Numbered from the stretch's first letter, positions 17,697 through 27,814 are shown. The stretch: 64,000 nt of DNA from Flavobacteriales bacterium (GCA_020635395.1 JACJZV010000001.1:1302001-1366000), one strand, 5' to 3'. Numbers and translations: made by a program. Notes: a model not told the origin generated them from the sequence alone.

Positions 17697-20600
17697 TTAT
17701 TCTCCTCCAGATTGGTCGGAAGCACCTTTATCTATGGCCTCCAACTCGTCTATTTTTTTCAACTTAGCCTCTATTTCGTTGAGTAAAGATTGGTCGCCAT
17801 CATATACCTCTTGCAAACTTTGCAAGGTTGCTCTGGCCTGAAAATAATCTTTTTGAGCCAAATAAACGTCTGATAATAGGATAAATCCTTTTACTACCCA
17901 ATATTCATAACTTGCATAATCTTCGCTGAGTTTAAATATTTCGTCTTGGCTATCATCATATTTCGTCTGTTTGTACAACACAAGACATCGGTAGTATTGA
18001 GCCTCCGCACCCTGGCCCGTTTTTGAGTTTTTAACAACATAATCCAAGTGGAACATGGAGGTTAAGTAATTGGCCGATTCATACTGTATTTTACCCAAAA
18101 TCAAGTTTGCCTCAATTAAATACATGGTTTCAACATTTTCTATTGGCAAAACATCAGAAGCATTTTTCTTGGCCGCTTCCATGTTTCCTAAAGTATAGTT
18201 GCATCGCATTTGGCCAACCACTGCAAAGGTGTAATGATCTTTTGAACTGGCAATACGCTCTAATTTGCTGAAATAGGGCAGAGCCTCTGTATATCTTTTT
18301 TGGTAATAAAGAATGTCGGAAAGTTTAAATGTGGCATCTTCCAATTGTTCGTTCAAGGATTTGTCAGCCACAAATCTGTAGTGTTCCACAGCGGTATTGT
18401 AGTCTTTTTTGGCATAAGCACATTCGGCCATGTAGTAATGCGATTGAATAACAAAATAACCGGTGTTGCCAAATCGTTTGTTGTATAATTCAAAACCTTT
18501 TGACGCTCCATCGCAATCGCCCATTCTATATTTTTGCAGTGATGATTCGTACAACATGCTGTCTTGATAGGAAATACGAACATCGCCACTTCCTGGTTGT
18601 GCATTTACCCAATCATACCATGAATCCAACATATTACCGCCCATGGCAGCCTGTTCGCCAATCACGTATGCTTCTTTTGCACTTCGTGAGTTTGGATAGT
18701 CGGTAATAACTTTCTTGCAGAATTCAATAGATTTTGCGTAGTCTCCACTTTTGTTGTAGATATTAGCTATTTGCAAATAGCAATCCGGAACATAGATGCT
18801 TCCGCTGTAGTTGTTTATTACTCGGTTAAACATGGTCAATGCCTCGCTTGATTTATTCAGATTTTTAAAATAGGTATCTCCAATTTCAAAAAGTGCATCA
18901 TCAACAAACACAGATTTTGGAAATCTCGATTCTATTTTTTTGAGCGTGGCCACTTTGGTATCGTATTTTCCCTGCAAACCATAAATAATTCCTTGTTGAA
19001 AAAGGGCATAATCACTTTGGTCATAATTGCCGGAGGCCACTTTTTCGTAAGAGGCAATGGCATTTGTGTATTGCTTGTTTAAAAAATAACTATCGCCCAA
19101 TCTAAGAGCATTGTCGTTATAAACATCTGAGCCTTTGTCGTTCGATTTTTTGTCGTATTGACTAAAATAGTTCATGGCTTTGCTTACGTCTTCCTCCATA
19201 TAGTGCGTATAGCCAATGCCGTATATGGCTTTATGATAGTATTTGCTTTTTTCTGACCCACTGATATTAATCATGCGGTTATAATTGCTTCTGGCCGATG
19301 GATATTTTTTCTCGGCAAAGTCAATTTCGCCCAGCCAATAGTATGCGTTTGCTTCCAACAATTTGTCAGAGGTAAATTTTAAAGATTTGTTAAAATATTC
19401 TTTCGAGTCGGTTAGATTTCTATCAATAAAAAGCTGTTCTGCACGGTTGTAGGTAATTTTTTGGTAGATAGCCTTACTTTGTGTGTTGAAGTTTTTTATC
19501 TCCTCCAAAACTCGTATGGCCTGCTCATAATTGTTGGTCAACACCAACATTTCGGCCAACATGCCTTTGGCATCATCCAAATATTCGCTTTTCGGAAATT
19601 TATTAATAAAATCTTGTGTTGATTGGATAGATTGGCTTTGAGAGCCTTGTTCAAAAGCCAGTTTGGCATAGTTAAAATGGGCAATTTCCTGAATTTCCTT
19701 GTTATATTCCATTCGTTTGGCCACGCCAAGAGCATTAAACGCTTTTTGTTTGTCGCCGGTAGCCAAAAAACTTTGAGCCAACTGATAGTTTGCCAATTGA
19801 CCAAGATTATTTTCGAAGCCAGACAATTTTACAAATGCTTGTTGGGCTTTGTCGTGGTTGCCATTCATGTAATATGCAAACCCATACATATAAATATCTT
19901 CATCGCCCAAGGCTGTCGAGTTTACATCAAGTTTATCAAAATAGGCTCTGGCTTTGTCGTATTCTTTTAGTTGAAAATGACACTTTGCCAAAAGCAAATT
20001 ATACTCTTCTTGATACTTCTCCAGTTTGTTTTTTTCGGCGTATTCTAATGATGCTTTGTATCCCCCTTGTGCATAATAAATCTGGGCAATATAAAGGTGC
20101 ATTACCTGTGGACCATTATCTTTTATTTTTTCAAAACTTTGCAATGCACAAGTGTAGTCGTAGTCTTTATAACAGATGTAGCCATAGTAATAATTGGCTT
20201 CGGTGTAATATTCTCCTTGTTGATTTCTGATTTTGTTGAAATGAGCCTTGGCCTTTTCGTAATCTTTATCCTGAAAAAAGGCATAACCCATTTTGAAATG
20301 GGTTTCTTCTAAGTATTCCTTTGGCAAATTGCCCACCTGCACTTGCTCATAATATTTAGCCGCCTTTCGATATTTTTTATGGGCAAAAAAGTAATTCCCT
20401 AATTCAAACGTAGCTAAATTGGTCAAAGAGTTTTCGGGGTTATGGTTTATGTAATGCTCAATTTTTTTATCGTATCCCTGATGGTATAGCTGCAAATGGC
20501 TCAGCAGAACGTATAGCTCAGCCTGACTGGTCAATAAATCGCTGTTATGTTTGGTACTCAAAAAGCGTTCAAACTCCTCAATGGCAGGTCCAAATATTTC

Positions 20601-20738
20601 TTTGTCATACAATTCAACCCCATGATAAAAAATCTCTTCCGGTTTCTCATAAACCTGAGTTTTTTGAGCATTTACAACAAAAGCAGAAATGATTAGAAGT
20701 ATGCTGAATAGAAACCGTTTTCTTAAAGTCAATTGCAT
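17697..20738 (-). CDS. Large tetratricopeptide-repeat protein
   Basis: I place the start at ATG 20738 (1,013 residues) because a signal peptide (RKRFLFSILLI..., ending VNAQ) begins there; the reading frame extends 90 bp further upstream. After about residue 30 the whole chain is made of TPR-type helical repeats with the Y/A/G/F spacing (for example NYFFAHKKYRKAAKYYEQ, AYFFQDKDYEKAKAHF). Roughly twenty or more units are present. It is a periplasmic or outer-membrane-associated scaffold; the BamD- or gliding-type partners are not known. It converges with ppx, with 10 bp between stops. Confidence 0.85.
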   Translation of the reverse strand: MQLTLRKRFLFSILLIISAFVVNAQKTQVYEKPEEIFYHGVELYDKEIFGPAIEEFERFLSTKHNSDLLTSQAELYVLLSHLQLYHQGYDKKIEHYINHNPENSLTNLATFELGNYFFAHKKYRKAAKYYEQVQVGNLPKEYLEETHFKMGYAFFQDKDYEKAKAHFNKIRNQQGEYYTEANYYYGYICYKDYDYTCALQSFEKIKDNGPQVMHLYIAQIYYAQGGYKASLEYAEKNKLEKYQEEYNLLLAKCHFQLKEYDKARAYFDKLDVNSTALGDEDIYMYGFAYYMNGNHDKAQQAFVKLSGFENNLGQLANYQLAQSFLATGDKQKAFNALGVAKRMEYNKEIQEIAHFNYAKLAFEQGSQSQSIQSTQDFINKFPKSEYLDDAKGMLAEMLVLTNNYEQAIRVLEEIKNFNTQSKAIYQKITYNRAEQLFIDRNLTDSKEYFNKSLKFTSDKLLEANAYYWLGEIDFAEKKYPSARSNYNRMINISGSEKSKYYHKAIYGIGYTHYMEEDVSKAMNYFSQYDKKSNDKGSDVYNDNALRLGDSYFLNKQYTNAIASYEKVASGNYDQSDYALFQQGIIYGLQGKYDTKVATLKKIESRFPKSVFVDDALFEIGDTYFKNLNKSSEALTMFNRVINNYSGSIYVPDCYLQIANIYNKSGDYAKSIEFCKKVITDYPNSRSAKEAYVIGEQAAMGGNMLDSWYDWVNAQPGSGDVRISYQDSMLYESSLQKYRMGDCDGASKGFELYNKRFGNTGYFVIQSHYYMAECAYAKKDYNTAVEHYRFVADKSLNEQLEDATFKLSDILYYQKRYTEALPYFSKLERIASSKDHYTFAVVGQMRCNYTLGNMEAAKKNASDVLPIENVETMYLIEANLILGKIQYESANYLTSMFHLDYVVKNSKTGQGAEAQYYRCLVLYKQTKYDDSQDEIFKLSEDYASYEYWVVKGFILLSDVYLAQKDYFQARATLQSLQEVYDGDQSLLNEIEAKLKKIDELEAIDKGASDQSGGE

Positions 20739-20847
20739 TTTCCTGTCAAAATAATGAACCTTCAAAAATAACCGTGCTACATCGGGTTTTGGTATTTTGT
20801 TCTGCACATTTGTGGATATTGTCATCAAAATCTTTCAAAATTTTTTA

Positions 20848-20879
20848 TTGAAATAAAATTCTGAATTCTATTATTTTTG
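20848..20879 (+). promoter_or_regulatory. Promoter of tRNA-His
   Basis: TTG at 20848-20850 and TATTTTTG at 20872-20879 are separated by 21 nt, matching the Bacteroidota -33/-7 promoter (TTG, TAnnTTTG). The predicted start is near 20886, about 30 nt before the tRNA. Confidence 0.6.
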
Positions 20880-20915
20880 CAGCCCTCTTCAAACGAAGTG
20901 GTTCTTTGAAAAGAT

Positions 20916-20990
20916 GGTGGCTATAGCTCAGTTGGTTAGAGTAGCGGGTTGTGGTTCCGTTGGTCGCCGGTTCGAATCCGGTTAGCCACC
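20916..20990 (+). tRNA. tRNA-His (GTG anticodon)
   Basis: The cloverleaf is complete. The acceptor stem is GTGGCTA/TAGCCAC (20917-20923 with 20983-20989). The anticodon loop TTGTGGT carries GTG at 20951-20953, and the T arm is GCCGG-TTCGAAT-CCGGT. The extra G at 20916 faces C at 20990, giving the G-1:C73 pair that identifies histidine tRNA. CCA is not encoded. A T-rich tract follows. Confidence 0.96.
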
Positions 20991-21037
20991 CTTTCTTTTT
21001 TCTCCCTAAATTTAGATTTAGAATGTATTGATGTCCT

Positions 21038-21736
21038 TTATTTGTTCGGTTTCAAGTATCGCATAAAAATAATTCTGCCAGTCAATAAGTCGAGCGTGTT
21101 GTGCATATCTCCGGTTTTCTTGATGCGTGCCATGAGCCACAAAATAGGGTAGAGGAGAAGAAAAATGAGAGAGGTGGTTTGTCTTTTATCAAAACTATAA
21201 GTGGCTCGGTCAAAACCGTGTTTTACACCCAGATAATCATATTGGTCGAGTGTGAGCGAGGCAACGTGCTGCAAACCGTTGTAGTTTTTGATTTCCAGTG
21301 GTTTGAAACTGTAGAAAAATCCGGTAAAAAGAAATCGAACTCTCGATTTTAAGCTCAAAATGTTGGGCGTGGAGATATAAACGCTTCCCCCTGGTTTTAA
21401 AATTCGGTTTGCCTCTGCAAAAAAACGTTCGTGGTCTTGTATGTGTTCCATTATTTCCATGGCCACAATGGCATCAAATTCATTATCCGAATAGGGCAAA
21501 CTGTCCGTTACATCAGCCTTTTTGCAGGCCACTTTATCGTAATAGAATATTTCGGGAAATAAGTCGCAGGCAGCCACATCATACCCGGCTTCAAATAATT
21601 TTTTTGTAAAAGCTCCATGTCCGGCACCACAATCCAACACTTTTATTTTTTTGTTATCCGTGCATTTCAAAAAATAAGGCCAAAAGGCTTGATGAATGCC
21701 CGGAATAGAAATGGGAACTACTTTATTTTCAGTCAT
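21038..21736 (-). CDS. Class I SAM-dependent methyltransferase (UbiG/Methyltransf_11-like)
   Basis: A 232-residue cytosolic methyltransferase. Motif I is VLDCGAGHGAFTKKL (about residues 33-47), followed by an acidic ADV/NEFDAIVAMEIMEHI stretch for motifs II and III and LKPGGSVYISTPN for the post-motif. The LKPGG-STPN pattern is common in UbiG-type and glycan-linked methyltransferases. The substrate cannot be named. Its ATG follows the parC stop with no gap, so the two are in one transcript; a functional link to topoisomerase IV is not implied. Confidence 0.85.
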   Translation of the reverse strand: MTENKVVPISIPGIHQAFWPYFLKCTDNKKIKVLDCGAGHGAFTKKLFEAGYDVAACDLFPEIFYYDKVACKKADVTDSLPYSDNEFDAIVAMEIMEHIQDHERFFAEANRILKPGGSVYISTPNILSLKSRVRFLFTGFFYSFKPLEIKNYNGLQHVASLTLDQYDYLGVKHGFDRATYSFDKRQTTSLIFLLLYPILWLMARIKKTGDMHNTLDLLTGRIIFMRYLKPNK

Positions 21737-24427
21737 CTACAAAAGATTTAATTGATCGCCAGATGTAAAAGTCTTGGGTTTTTGGTTATTACCTCCCGAT
21801 TCTTGTTTATCAGGTTTAGCCATTTCCTCTATTTTAGGTTTTTCAGAAGTTTTTAGGTTGTTTTCTTCGTTGGTTTCCACTTCGTCCTCCGTTTCTGATT
21901 CGTCCATCTCAACAATTTCTTCTACTTCGGCATCATCGGTTTCAATTTCTTTAAACTTTACAAAATTGTTGTAGCTCAGTTTATTTCCGGTAGATTTCCA
22001 ACCTTTGATGTCAATAAATTCCGACAAATCAATTTCATCTTCGGCTTTTTCACCTTTATCGTTTTTGGTGGTAAGCAATATTGTCGGTCGCTTTTTGGTA
22101 GAAACAAAAAGCAACTTCGAGTTTCTGCCTTCGTTGATAAACTGAAATTTTTTGCCAACCGTGGTAGTTTCTATCAAAAAACGTTTTACAAATTCTTCTT
22201 TTTGTTTGGCATCAAAATGAATGCAGGTAATAGGCTTTTTAGGGTTGAATTTTTCTATAAGTTCCACATCATTTGGGTCGTAATGGTTTGTAAGTTCATG
22301 GTTTGTAAGCTGATATTCTCCTGATTTGTGAATAACCAAAATCAAATCATCTGTTTGAAAACTACCAAGCAATTTTCCCCGTTCATCCACATTTAGTCGG
22401 CCAATGGCCTCTTCATACCAAATATTTCTACCGCCAATGGTTGACTGGCCTTTTTCTTTTAATTCAACTTTTCTAATGCGGTATTTACTCACTGTATTAC
22501 CTTGTGAGCCACGTCCTTTTATGGCTAAATCGGCAAAATCAAAATCAAATAATTTTTTGCGTGCTTTTGCCAACCCATGCAGTTGAATGCTCACAATTTC
22601 GGCTTCCCCATTGTTGTTGGCCGTAAAATATTGGATTTTTGAACTTTCAGGCTTTCCGACGTTGTAGGTTTTGTCACGTGTTATGGAGTTTACATTAAAC
22701 CGTTTGGCAAATGTTTTACCCGATTTCTCATCGGTGTAAATGCAGTTGTACACCTTTCGGTCGTCACCCTTTCGCCATACATCCACATATATAATCTCTT
22801 TTCCGAAAAAGGCCTTATCACTCACTTTACTTACAGTATAGTTGCCGTTTCTATGAAAAACAATGATGTCGTCAATATCCGAGCAATCACACACGTATTC
22901 GTCTTTTCGCAAACCGGTTCCCACAAAGCCTTCATTGGCATTATAATATAGTTTTTGATTGGCAACGGCAACCACAGCCGCTTCAATACTTCCAAATGTC
23001 CGTTCTTCGGTAAGGCGTTCGCGACCTTTGCCGTATTTCTTTAAAAGATTTTTATAATATTCAATGGTAAACTCCGTAAGGTTTTCGAGGTGATGGTTTA
23101 CTTCTGCCAACTCATCTTCAATACCTTTCAGCAGTTCGTCGGCTTTAAACGAATCGAACTTGCTAATGCGTTTAATTTTAATTTCGGTCAGTTTAACAAT
23201 ATCATCTTGGGTTACTTCTCTTTTAAGAAGTTTTTTGAATGGATCCAACCCCTTGTCAATGGCGGCCAAAACACCTTCCCAAGTTGTTTCTTCTTCAATA
23301 TCCCGATAAATGCGTTCTTCAATAAATATCTTTTCCAACGAGCTGAAGTGCCATTTTTCTTCTAATTCACCTCGTTTTATTTCTAATTCTTGACGCAGCA
23401 AATCGCGAGTGTTCTCGGTGTTTATACGAAGTATTTCGTCCACACTCAAAAACATGGGTTTATTATCCACAATCACACAGGCATTGGGGCTTATCGAAAC
23501 CTCGCACGCAGTGAAAGCATAGAGTGCGTCAATTGTCTTGTCGGTAGAAATTCCGGCGGCCAAATGCACCTCAATTTCGAGTTCTTTAGCGGTATTATCT
23601 ACCACTTTTTTGATTTTGATTTTTCCTTTTTCGTTGGCTTTTAGTATAGAATCTATAACCGAACCTGTGGTTTGTCCGTAAGGTATTTCACGAATAACCA
23701 GTGTTTTCTTATCGCTTTCTTCAATTTTGGCTCTGATTTTTACTCTACCACCTCGCTGACCGCTGTTGTAATCAGAAAAATCGGCATAGCCCCCAGTTGG
23801 AAAATCGGGTTTAAGTTCAGTATTTTTACCTTTTAAAATGGCAATGCTACCCTCAATAAGCTCAATGAAGTTGTGCGGAAGAATTTTCGTGGAAAGTCCA
23901 ACAGCAATTCCCTCAACGCCTTGAGCCAACAACAACGGAAATTTGACAGGCAACGTAATAGGTTCATTCTTACGTCCGTCATACGATTTTTGCCAATCCG
24001 TGGTTTGCTTGTTAAACGCCACTTCAAGGGCAAATTTTGTCAGCCGAGCCTCGATATATCGCGGGGCGGCAGCACTGTCACCCGTGCGAATATCTCCCCA
24101 GTTTCCCTGAGTATCAATCAACAAATCTTTTTGACCAAGGTTTACAATGGCGTCGCCAATGCTGGCATCGCCGTGCGGATGATATTGCATGGTATGACCA
24201 ATAATGTTGGCCACCTTGTTGTATCGGCCATCATCCATTTCTTTCATGCTGTGCAAAATGCGGCGTTGCACAGGTTTTAAACCATCGTTTATATGCGGCA
24301 CTGCACGTTCCAAAATCACATAAGAAGCATAGTCCAAAAACCAGTCTTCATACATACCTTTCAAAACCCGCTCAGTTCCGCCAGTATTAACCTCTTCGTT
24401 TTCTATATGCTCGTTTTCTTCCGACAC
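21737..24427 (-). CDS. parC: Topoisomerase IV subunit A
   Basis: An 896-residue DNA breakage-reunion subunit. The winged-helix segment has KPVQRRILHSM (about residues 51-61) and QYHPHGDASIGDAI, and the catalytic Tyr is Tyr124 in APRYIEARLT. A coiled-coil tower covers about 350-480 and beta-pinwheel repeats (CTD) about 500-780. The last 110 residues are an acidic Glu/Asp-rich tail ending GDQLNLL. The GyrA box is not seen, which supports ParC over GyrA. It is separated from parE by a 212-bp gap that holds a perfect palindrome. Confidence 0.93.
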   Translation of the reverse strand: MSEENEHIENEEVNTGGTERVLKGMYEDWFLDYASYVILERAVPHINDGLKPVQRRILHSMKEMDDGRYNKVANIIGHTMQYHPHGDASIGDAIVNLGQKDLLIDTQGNWGDIRTGDSAAAPRYIEARLTKFALEVAFNKQTTDWQKSYDGRKNEPITLPVKFPLLLAQGVEGIAVGLSTKILPHNFIELIEGSIAILKGKNTELKPDFPTGGYADFSDYNSGQRGGRVKIRAKIEESDKKTLVIREIPYGQTTGSVIDSILKANEKGKIKIKKVVDNTAKELEIEVHLAAGISTDKTIDALYAFTACEVSISPNACVIVDNKPMFLSVDEILRINTENTRDLLRQELEIKRGELEEKWHFSSLEKIFIEERIYRDIEEETTWEGVLAAIDKGLDPFKKLLKREVTQDDIVKLTEIKIKRISKFDSFKADELLKGIEDELAEVNHHLENLTEFTIEYYKNLLKKYGKGRERLTEERTFGSIEAAVVAVANQKLYYNANEGFVGTGLRKDEYVCDCSDIDDIIVFHRNGNYTVSKVSDKAFFGKEIIYVDVWRKGDDRKVYNCIYTDEKSGKTFAKRFNVNSITRDKTYNVGKPESSKIQYFTANNNGEAEIVSIQLHGLAKARKKLFDFDFADLAIKGRGSQGNTVSKYRIRKVELKEKGQSTIGGRNIWYEEAIGRLNVDERGKLLGSFQTDDLILVIHKSGEYQLTNHELTNHYDPNDVELIEKFNPKKPITCIHFDAKQKEEFVKRFLIETTTVGKKFQFINEGRNSKLLFVSTKKRPTILLTTKNDKGEKAEDEIDLSEFIDIKGWKSTGNKLSYNNFVKFKEIETDDAEVEEIVEMDESETEDEVETNEENNLKTSEKPKIEEMAKPDKQESGGNNQKPKTFTSGDQLNLL

Positions 24428-24595
24428 GTTTTGTGTTAATGTTTAAGATTTAGGGTTTGAAGGTTTAAATTGTTTTAACAGCAAACACCTACCTTAAATT
24501 ATACATTCTAATGCTTTTTTCTATGGCGAGCGAAATTAAAATTTCTCACTTAACCAAAACATCCAAGTTTAAAAGTTGTGAAGTATTTGTTTAAA

Positions 24596-24634
24596 AAAAG
24601 ACCTGACAGGTTTTTAAAACCTGTCAGGTCTTTT
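24596..24634. terminator. Perfect palindrome, likely parE terminator
   Basis: Arms of 19 bp (24596-24614 and 24616-24634) are perfectly complementary around one central T; the core is ACCTGACAGG. Read on the minus strand it lies 6 bp after the parE stop and ends in a T run (24594-24598 region), so it should act as a rho-independent terminator for parE. The core sequence resembles dispersed Bacteroidota palindromes, so it may also be a repeat element that was recruited. Confidence 0.7.
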
Positions 24635-24639
24635 AACAA

Positions 24640-26508
24640 TTAGGCCACCAGCTCCTCTAACTCTTTTTCCTCTGATTTATCCAACTCTACCTTCAGGTTT
24701 TCGATGATAAACTCTTGACGTTCAGGCGTGTTTTTGCCCATATAATATTCCAACAACTTTGGAATCGGTGTTTCTTCATTCAAAATAATGGGTTCCAAAC
24801 GAATATTTTCACCAATAAAGTTGCCAAATTCGTCTGGGCTTATTTCTCCCAAACCTTTAAATCTAGTTATTTCCGGATTTTTTAATTTATTAATTGCATT
24901 TATTCGTTCTTGATCTGTATAGCAATAGATGGTCTCCTGTTTATTCCTCACCCTAAAAAGGGGGGTTTCAAGAATATACACGTGTCCGCCTCGCACCAAA
25001 TCCGGGAAAAACTGCAAAAAGAAGGTAAGCATAAGCAGTCGAATGTGCATTCCGTCCACATCGGCATCGGTGGCAATCACAATGTTGTTATACCGCAGGT
25101 TTTCTATGCCTTCTTCAATGTTTAAAGCGTGCTGAAGTAGGTTAAACTCCTCGTTTTCATACACCACTTTTTTGTTTAAACCGTAGCAGTTTAAGGGTTT
25201 TCCACGCAAGCTAAACACGGCCTGTGTGTTTACGTTTCTGCTTTTGGTTATAGACCCGCTGGCCGAGTCGCCCTCAGTTATGAACAGGGTAGAATCAAGC
25301 ACTTCTTCTGCTTTGTCTTCGTTGAGATGCAGCCTACAATCACGCAATTTTTTGTTGTGTAAATTGGCCTTTTTGGCTCTTTCTTTGGCAATTTTTCGAA
25401 CACCTGCCATGTCTTTTCGCTCGCGTTCCGACTGTTGAATTCGTTTTAATAGCAAATCTGCCACATTGGTATTTCGGTGCAAATAGTTGTCGAGCGAGGT
25501 TTTAATAAAATCATTAATGTATGCCTTTATGCTCGGTCCATCCGGCCCCATGTCGGTGCTGCCCAATTTAGTTTTTGTTTGAGATTCAAACACAGGTTCT
25601 TGCACTCGTATGCTGATGGCAGAAACAATAGAAGCCCGAATATCACTAGGTTCAAATTGTTTTTTGTAATAATCACGAAGCGTTTTTACAATACTTTCTT
25701 TAAACGCATTAAGGTGTGTTCCGCCCTGGGTGGTGTGTTGCCCGTTTACAAAGCTGTAGTAATCTTCGCCGTAATGACTGTCGTGCGTAAAGGCAATTTC
25801 AATGTCTTCGCCTTTCAAATGAATGATTGGGTAGCGAAGTTGCTCCTCGTTCGATTTTCTTTCCAACAAATCCAGCAAACCATTTTTGGAGTAATACCTT
25901 TTTTTGTTGAACCAAATGTTAAGTCCGGCATTCAAATACACATAATTCCACACTTGATTTTCGACAAAATCATGGATGTATTTGTAATTTTTAAAAATAG
26001 TATCGTCGGCCACAAATTCAATGAGTGTCCCGTTGGGTTCTTCCGTTTTTAGGTCTTGTTCGCTTACCAAATTTCCGGTTTCAAACTCGGCAAGCTTAGA
26101 CATGCCGTCTCTAAACGATTGCACTTTAAAATGAGTGGCCAAGGCATTTACGGCCTTTGTTCCCACACCGTTTAATCCTACCGATTTTTGAAATGCTTTT
26201 GAATCGTATTTACCGCCTGTATTAATTTTCGAAACGCAATCAATAACTTTTCCCAACGGAATACCACGGCCATAATCTCGCACTCGCACATGGCGTTGGT
26301 CAATGTCAATTTCTATTTTATTGCCATTTCCCATCACAAACTCATCAATGGAGTTGTCAATAATTTCTTTAAGCAGCACATAAATTCCGTCATCGGCAGC
26401 CGAGCCGTTGCCGAGCTTGCCAATATACATTCCGGGTCTTATACGGATATGTTCTCGCCAATCGAGCGACCGAATACTGCTGTCATCGTAATTTATTTGC
26501 TGAGCCAT
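24640..26508 (-). CDS. parE: Topoisomerase IV subunit B
   Basis: The ATPase subunit, 622 residues from ATG 26508; an in-frame start at 26532 would add 8 residues. GHKL motifs are EIIDNSIDEF (ATP-Mg binding), GRGIPLG, and GLNGVGTKAVNAL for the ATP lid. The TOPRIM domain shows FITEGDSASG and DADVDGMHIR. The C-terminus has RFKGLGEISPDEF. It works with ParC to decatenate sister chromosomes. The ParE reading (instead of GyrB) follows from the neighbouring ParC and the SLDWREHIRIRPGMYIG opening. Confidence 0.93.
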   Translation of the reverse strand: MAQQINYDDSSIRSLDWREHIRIRPGMYIGKLGNGSAADDGIYVLLKEIIDNSIDEFVMGNGNKIEIDIDQRHVRVRDYGRGIPLGKVIDCVSKINTGGKYDSKAFQKSVGLNGVGTKAVNALATHFKVQSFRDGMSKLAEFETGNLVSEQDLKTEEPNGTLIEFVADDTIFKNYKYIHDFVENQVWNYVYLNAGLNIWFNKKRYYSKNGLLDLLERKSNEEQLRYPIIHLKGEDIEIAFTHDSHYGEDYYSFVNGQHTTQGGTHLNAFKESIVKTLRDYYKKQFEPSDIRASIVSAISIRVQEPVFESQTKTKLGSTDMGPDGPSIKAYINDFIKTSLDNYLHRNTNVADLLLKRIQQSERERKDMAGVRKIAKERAKKANLHNKKLRDCRLHLNEDKAEEVLDSTLFITEGDSASGSITKSRNVNTQAVFSLRGKPLNCYGLNKKVVYENEEFNLLQHALNIEEGIENLRYNNIVIATDADVDGMHIRLLMLTFFLQFFPDLVRGGHVYILETPLFRVRNKQETIYCYTDQERINAINKLKNPEITRFKGLGEISPDEFGNFIGENIRLEPIILNEETPIPKLLEYYMGKNTPERQEFIIENLKVELDKSEEKELEELVA

Positions 26509-26823
26509 TTTTTCTGATTTAAAATCAACCAACGAAAATATGCAACCCCACTGTTTTGGCTGTGTTGATAAATGCAGGAGTTATGAACAAGTTTTCGATT
26601 AGGGTTTGTGATTCCTCATTCAGAGGCTTGCCGCTGCATCGCTATCAACGAAGCAACTTTTAGATGCTTCGCTTACGCTCTGCACGACGGATCGGGTTTC
26701 CATGTAAACCTGATTTGCCTTCACCAGATGGCTGTCTGCTGCAGGATTATGCTGTCTCGAATTTTGAAGAAAATAATTTTAATAAGCAGAAAAGGATAAA
26801 AACTAAAAAAGTATAATTGTAAA
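26509..26823. other. Intergenic region with degenerate repeat half-copy
   Basis: I see no gene here. At 26661-26690 it holds the left half of a dispersed repeat (GATGCTTCGC...GCTCTGCACGACGG) also seen near 28.0 and 51.5 kb. Two small hairpins are visible: CGAAGCA/TGCTTCG (26649-26655 with 26665-26671) and GGTTT/AAACC (26695-26699 with 26706-26710). The rest is unstructured. It is divergent between parE and a secreted protein gene, so promoters should lie in it. Confidence 0.5.
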
Positions 26824-27375
26824 ATGCTGAAAAAAGTGCTCTCATTTTCGATTTTGGTTTGCCTGAGCATTAATCTTGCTTTTGCTCAAAACATAGAGTT
26901 TTCTGCTAGATACAATTTAATAAAAGAGACGACAAGGGACGAGTTTCCGCCTTCCTTTTTTGTCACATACGATTTACAATCGAACAATAGGAGTCTTGCT
27001 TTTGAACTATATCATGATTTTGACAATCACAAGCGAAATTGGCCTGGTATAGGTGATTATTTTATTAGAAATAGGGAATGGGGATTTGGGTTTAGACTTC
27101 GAAATACATTTGTCGAAACCGATAGGGTTGATTTTTCTTTACTCTTGGGAACAGGGGTAAAAACTGTTTATCAAGCTTTGATAACGGACGTACCTGTCTT
27201 GAAGACTTATATCACACTTCCAAAAATGGAAAGAAATGGCTTTTACTATTATTTAGCTTTAGAGTCAAGAATTCCGATAGGGTCTCGATCAAGACTAATC
27301 ATAGCTGGAGGTTTTGGCCAAAATAACGTTACATTCGGGTATGCACATATTTTACAGTCAAATGAGGGATTTTAG
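26824..27375 (+). CDS. Hypothetical secreted, probably outer membrane protein
   Basis: A 183-residue protein with a clear signal peptide (hydrophobic core at about residues 7-18, ending AFAQ). The mature part has alternating strands rich in Phe/Tyr/Arg and a C-terminal strand (NNVTFGYAHIL), suggesting a small outer membrane beta-barrel. No family is recognised. The stop overlaps the following lipoprotein gene by 14 bp, so they are coupled. Confidence 0.68.
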   Translation: MLKKVLSFSILVCLSINLAFAQNIEFSARYNLIKETTRDEFPPSFFVTYDLQSNNRSLAFELYHDFDNHKRNWPGIGDYFIRNREWGFGFRLRNTFVETDRVDFSLLLGTGVKTVYQALITDVPVLKTYITLPKMERNGFYYYLALESRIPIGSRSRLIIAGGFGQNNVTFGYAHILQSNEGF

Positions 27376-27814
27376 AATCGCACTTATTACTATCTCAGGG
27401 TTGTTTTTGCTATTCTCCTGCAATGATCTTGAAATTCCAGACCCTAAGTATTATAAGGGCTGGGAGCAGTTAAATGTGGAAACTTTTCCTGTTCCTGATA
27501 GCTGTGGATTTCCCGATGGGATAAAAATTTTTAAGGACTTAAATAGCCTTAAGAGGTGGAACTGTTTAGGAGGAATTCCCAAAATTGATTTTACCACAAA
27601 TGATATTCTTATCAGTGAATTTACCAATCATGATGTGGTGGAGTATCGAGCAGGGGCATACATTTATATCAACCATAGTCTAAAAAAAGTACGGTTCGAA
27701 AATGTAACGCAAATCCGATTTAATAACTCAGGATTATCGAGCAATGGGGTAACAGTTAAAATAAAACAAGGATTTATTATTCCTAAAATTCCAAATGGTT
27801 ATTCCTTGGAATAA
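27362..27814 (+). CDS. Hypothetical lipoprotein
   Basis: The start is placed at ATG 27362 (150 residues), because the signal peptide begins there and ends in a lipobox LFSC (Cys at about residue 19). A longer frame starting at 27314 would put 16 residues before the signal. The mature protein has a CGF and a NCLGG pattern but no recognised domain. It overlaps the upstream outer-membrane-like gene by 14 bp. The pair is likely a small envelope unit of unknown function. Confidence 0.68.
   Translation: MRDFRIALITISGLFLLFSCNDLEIPDPKYYKGWEQLNVETFPVPDSCGFPDGIKIFKDLNSLKRWNCLGGIPKIDFTTNDILISEFTNHDVVEYRAGAYIYINHSLKKVRFENVTQIRFNNSGLSSNGVTVKIKQGFIIPKIPNGYSLE

Noticed and set aside
19623..20312. Several plus-strand open frames opposite the TPR gene
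   Set aside because: They are antisense shadows of the repeats in the TPR gene; no start signals or domains.
26608..26799. A 63-codon plus-strand open frame in the parE upstream gap
   Set aside because: It overlaps the degenerate repeat half-copy and has no coding signature or homologous domain that I recognise.
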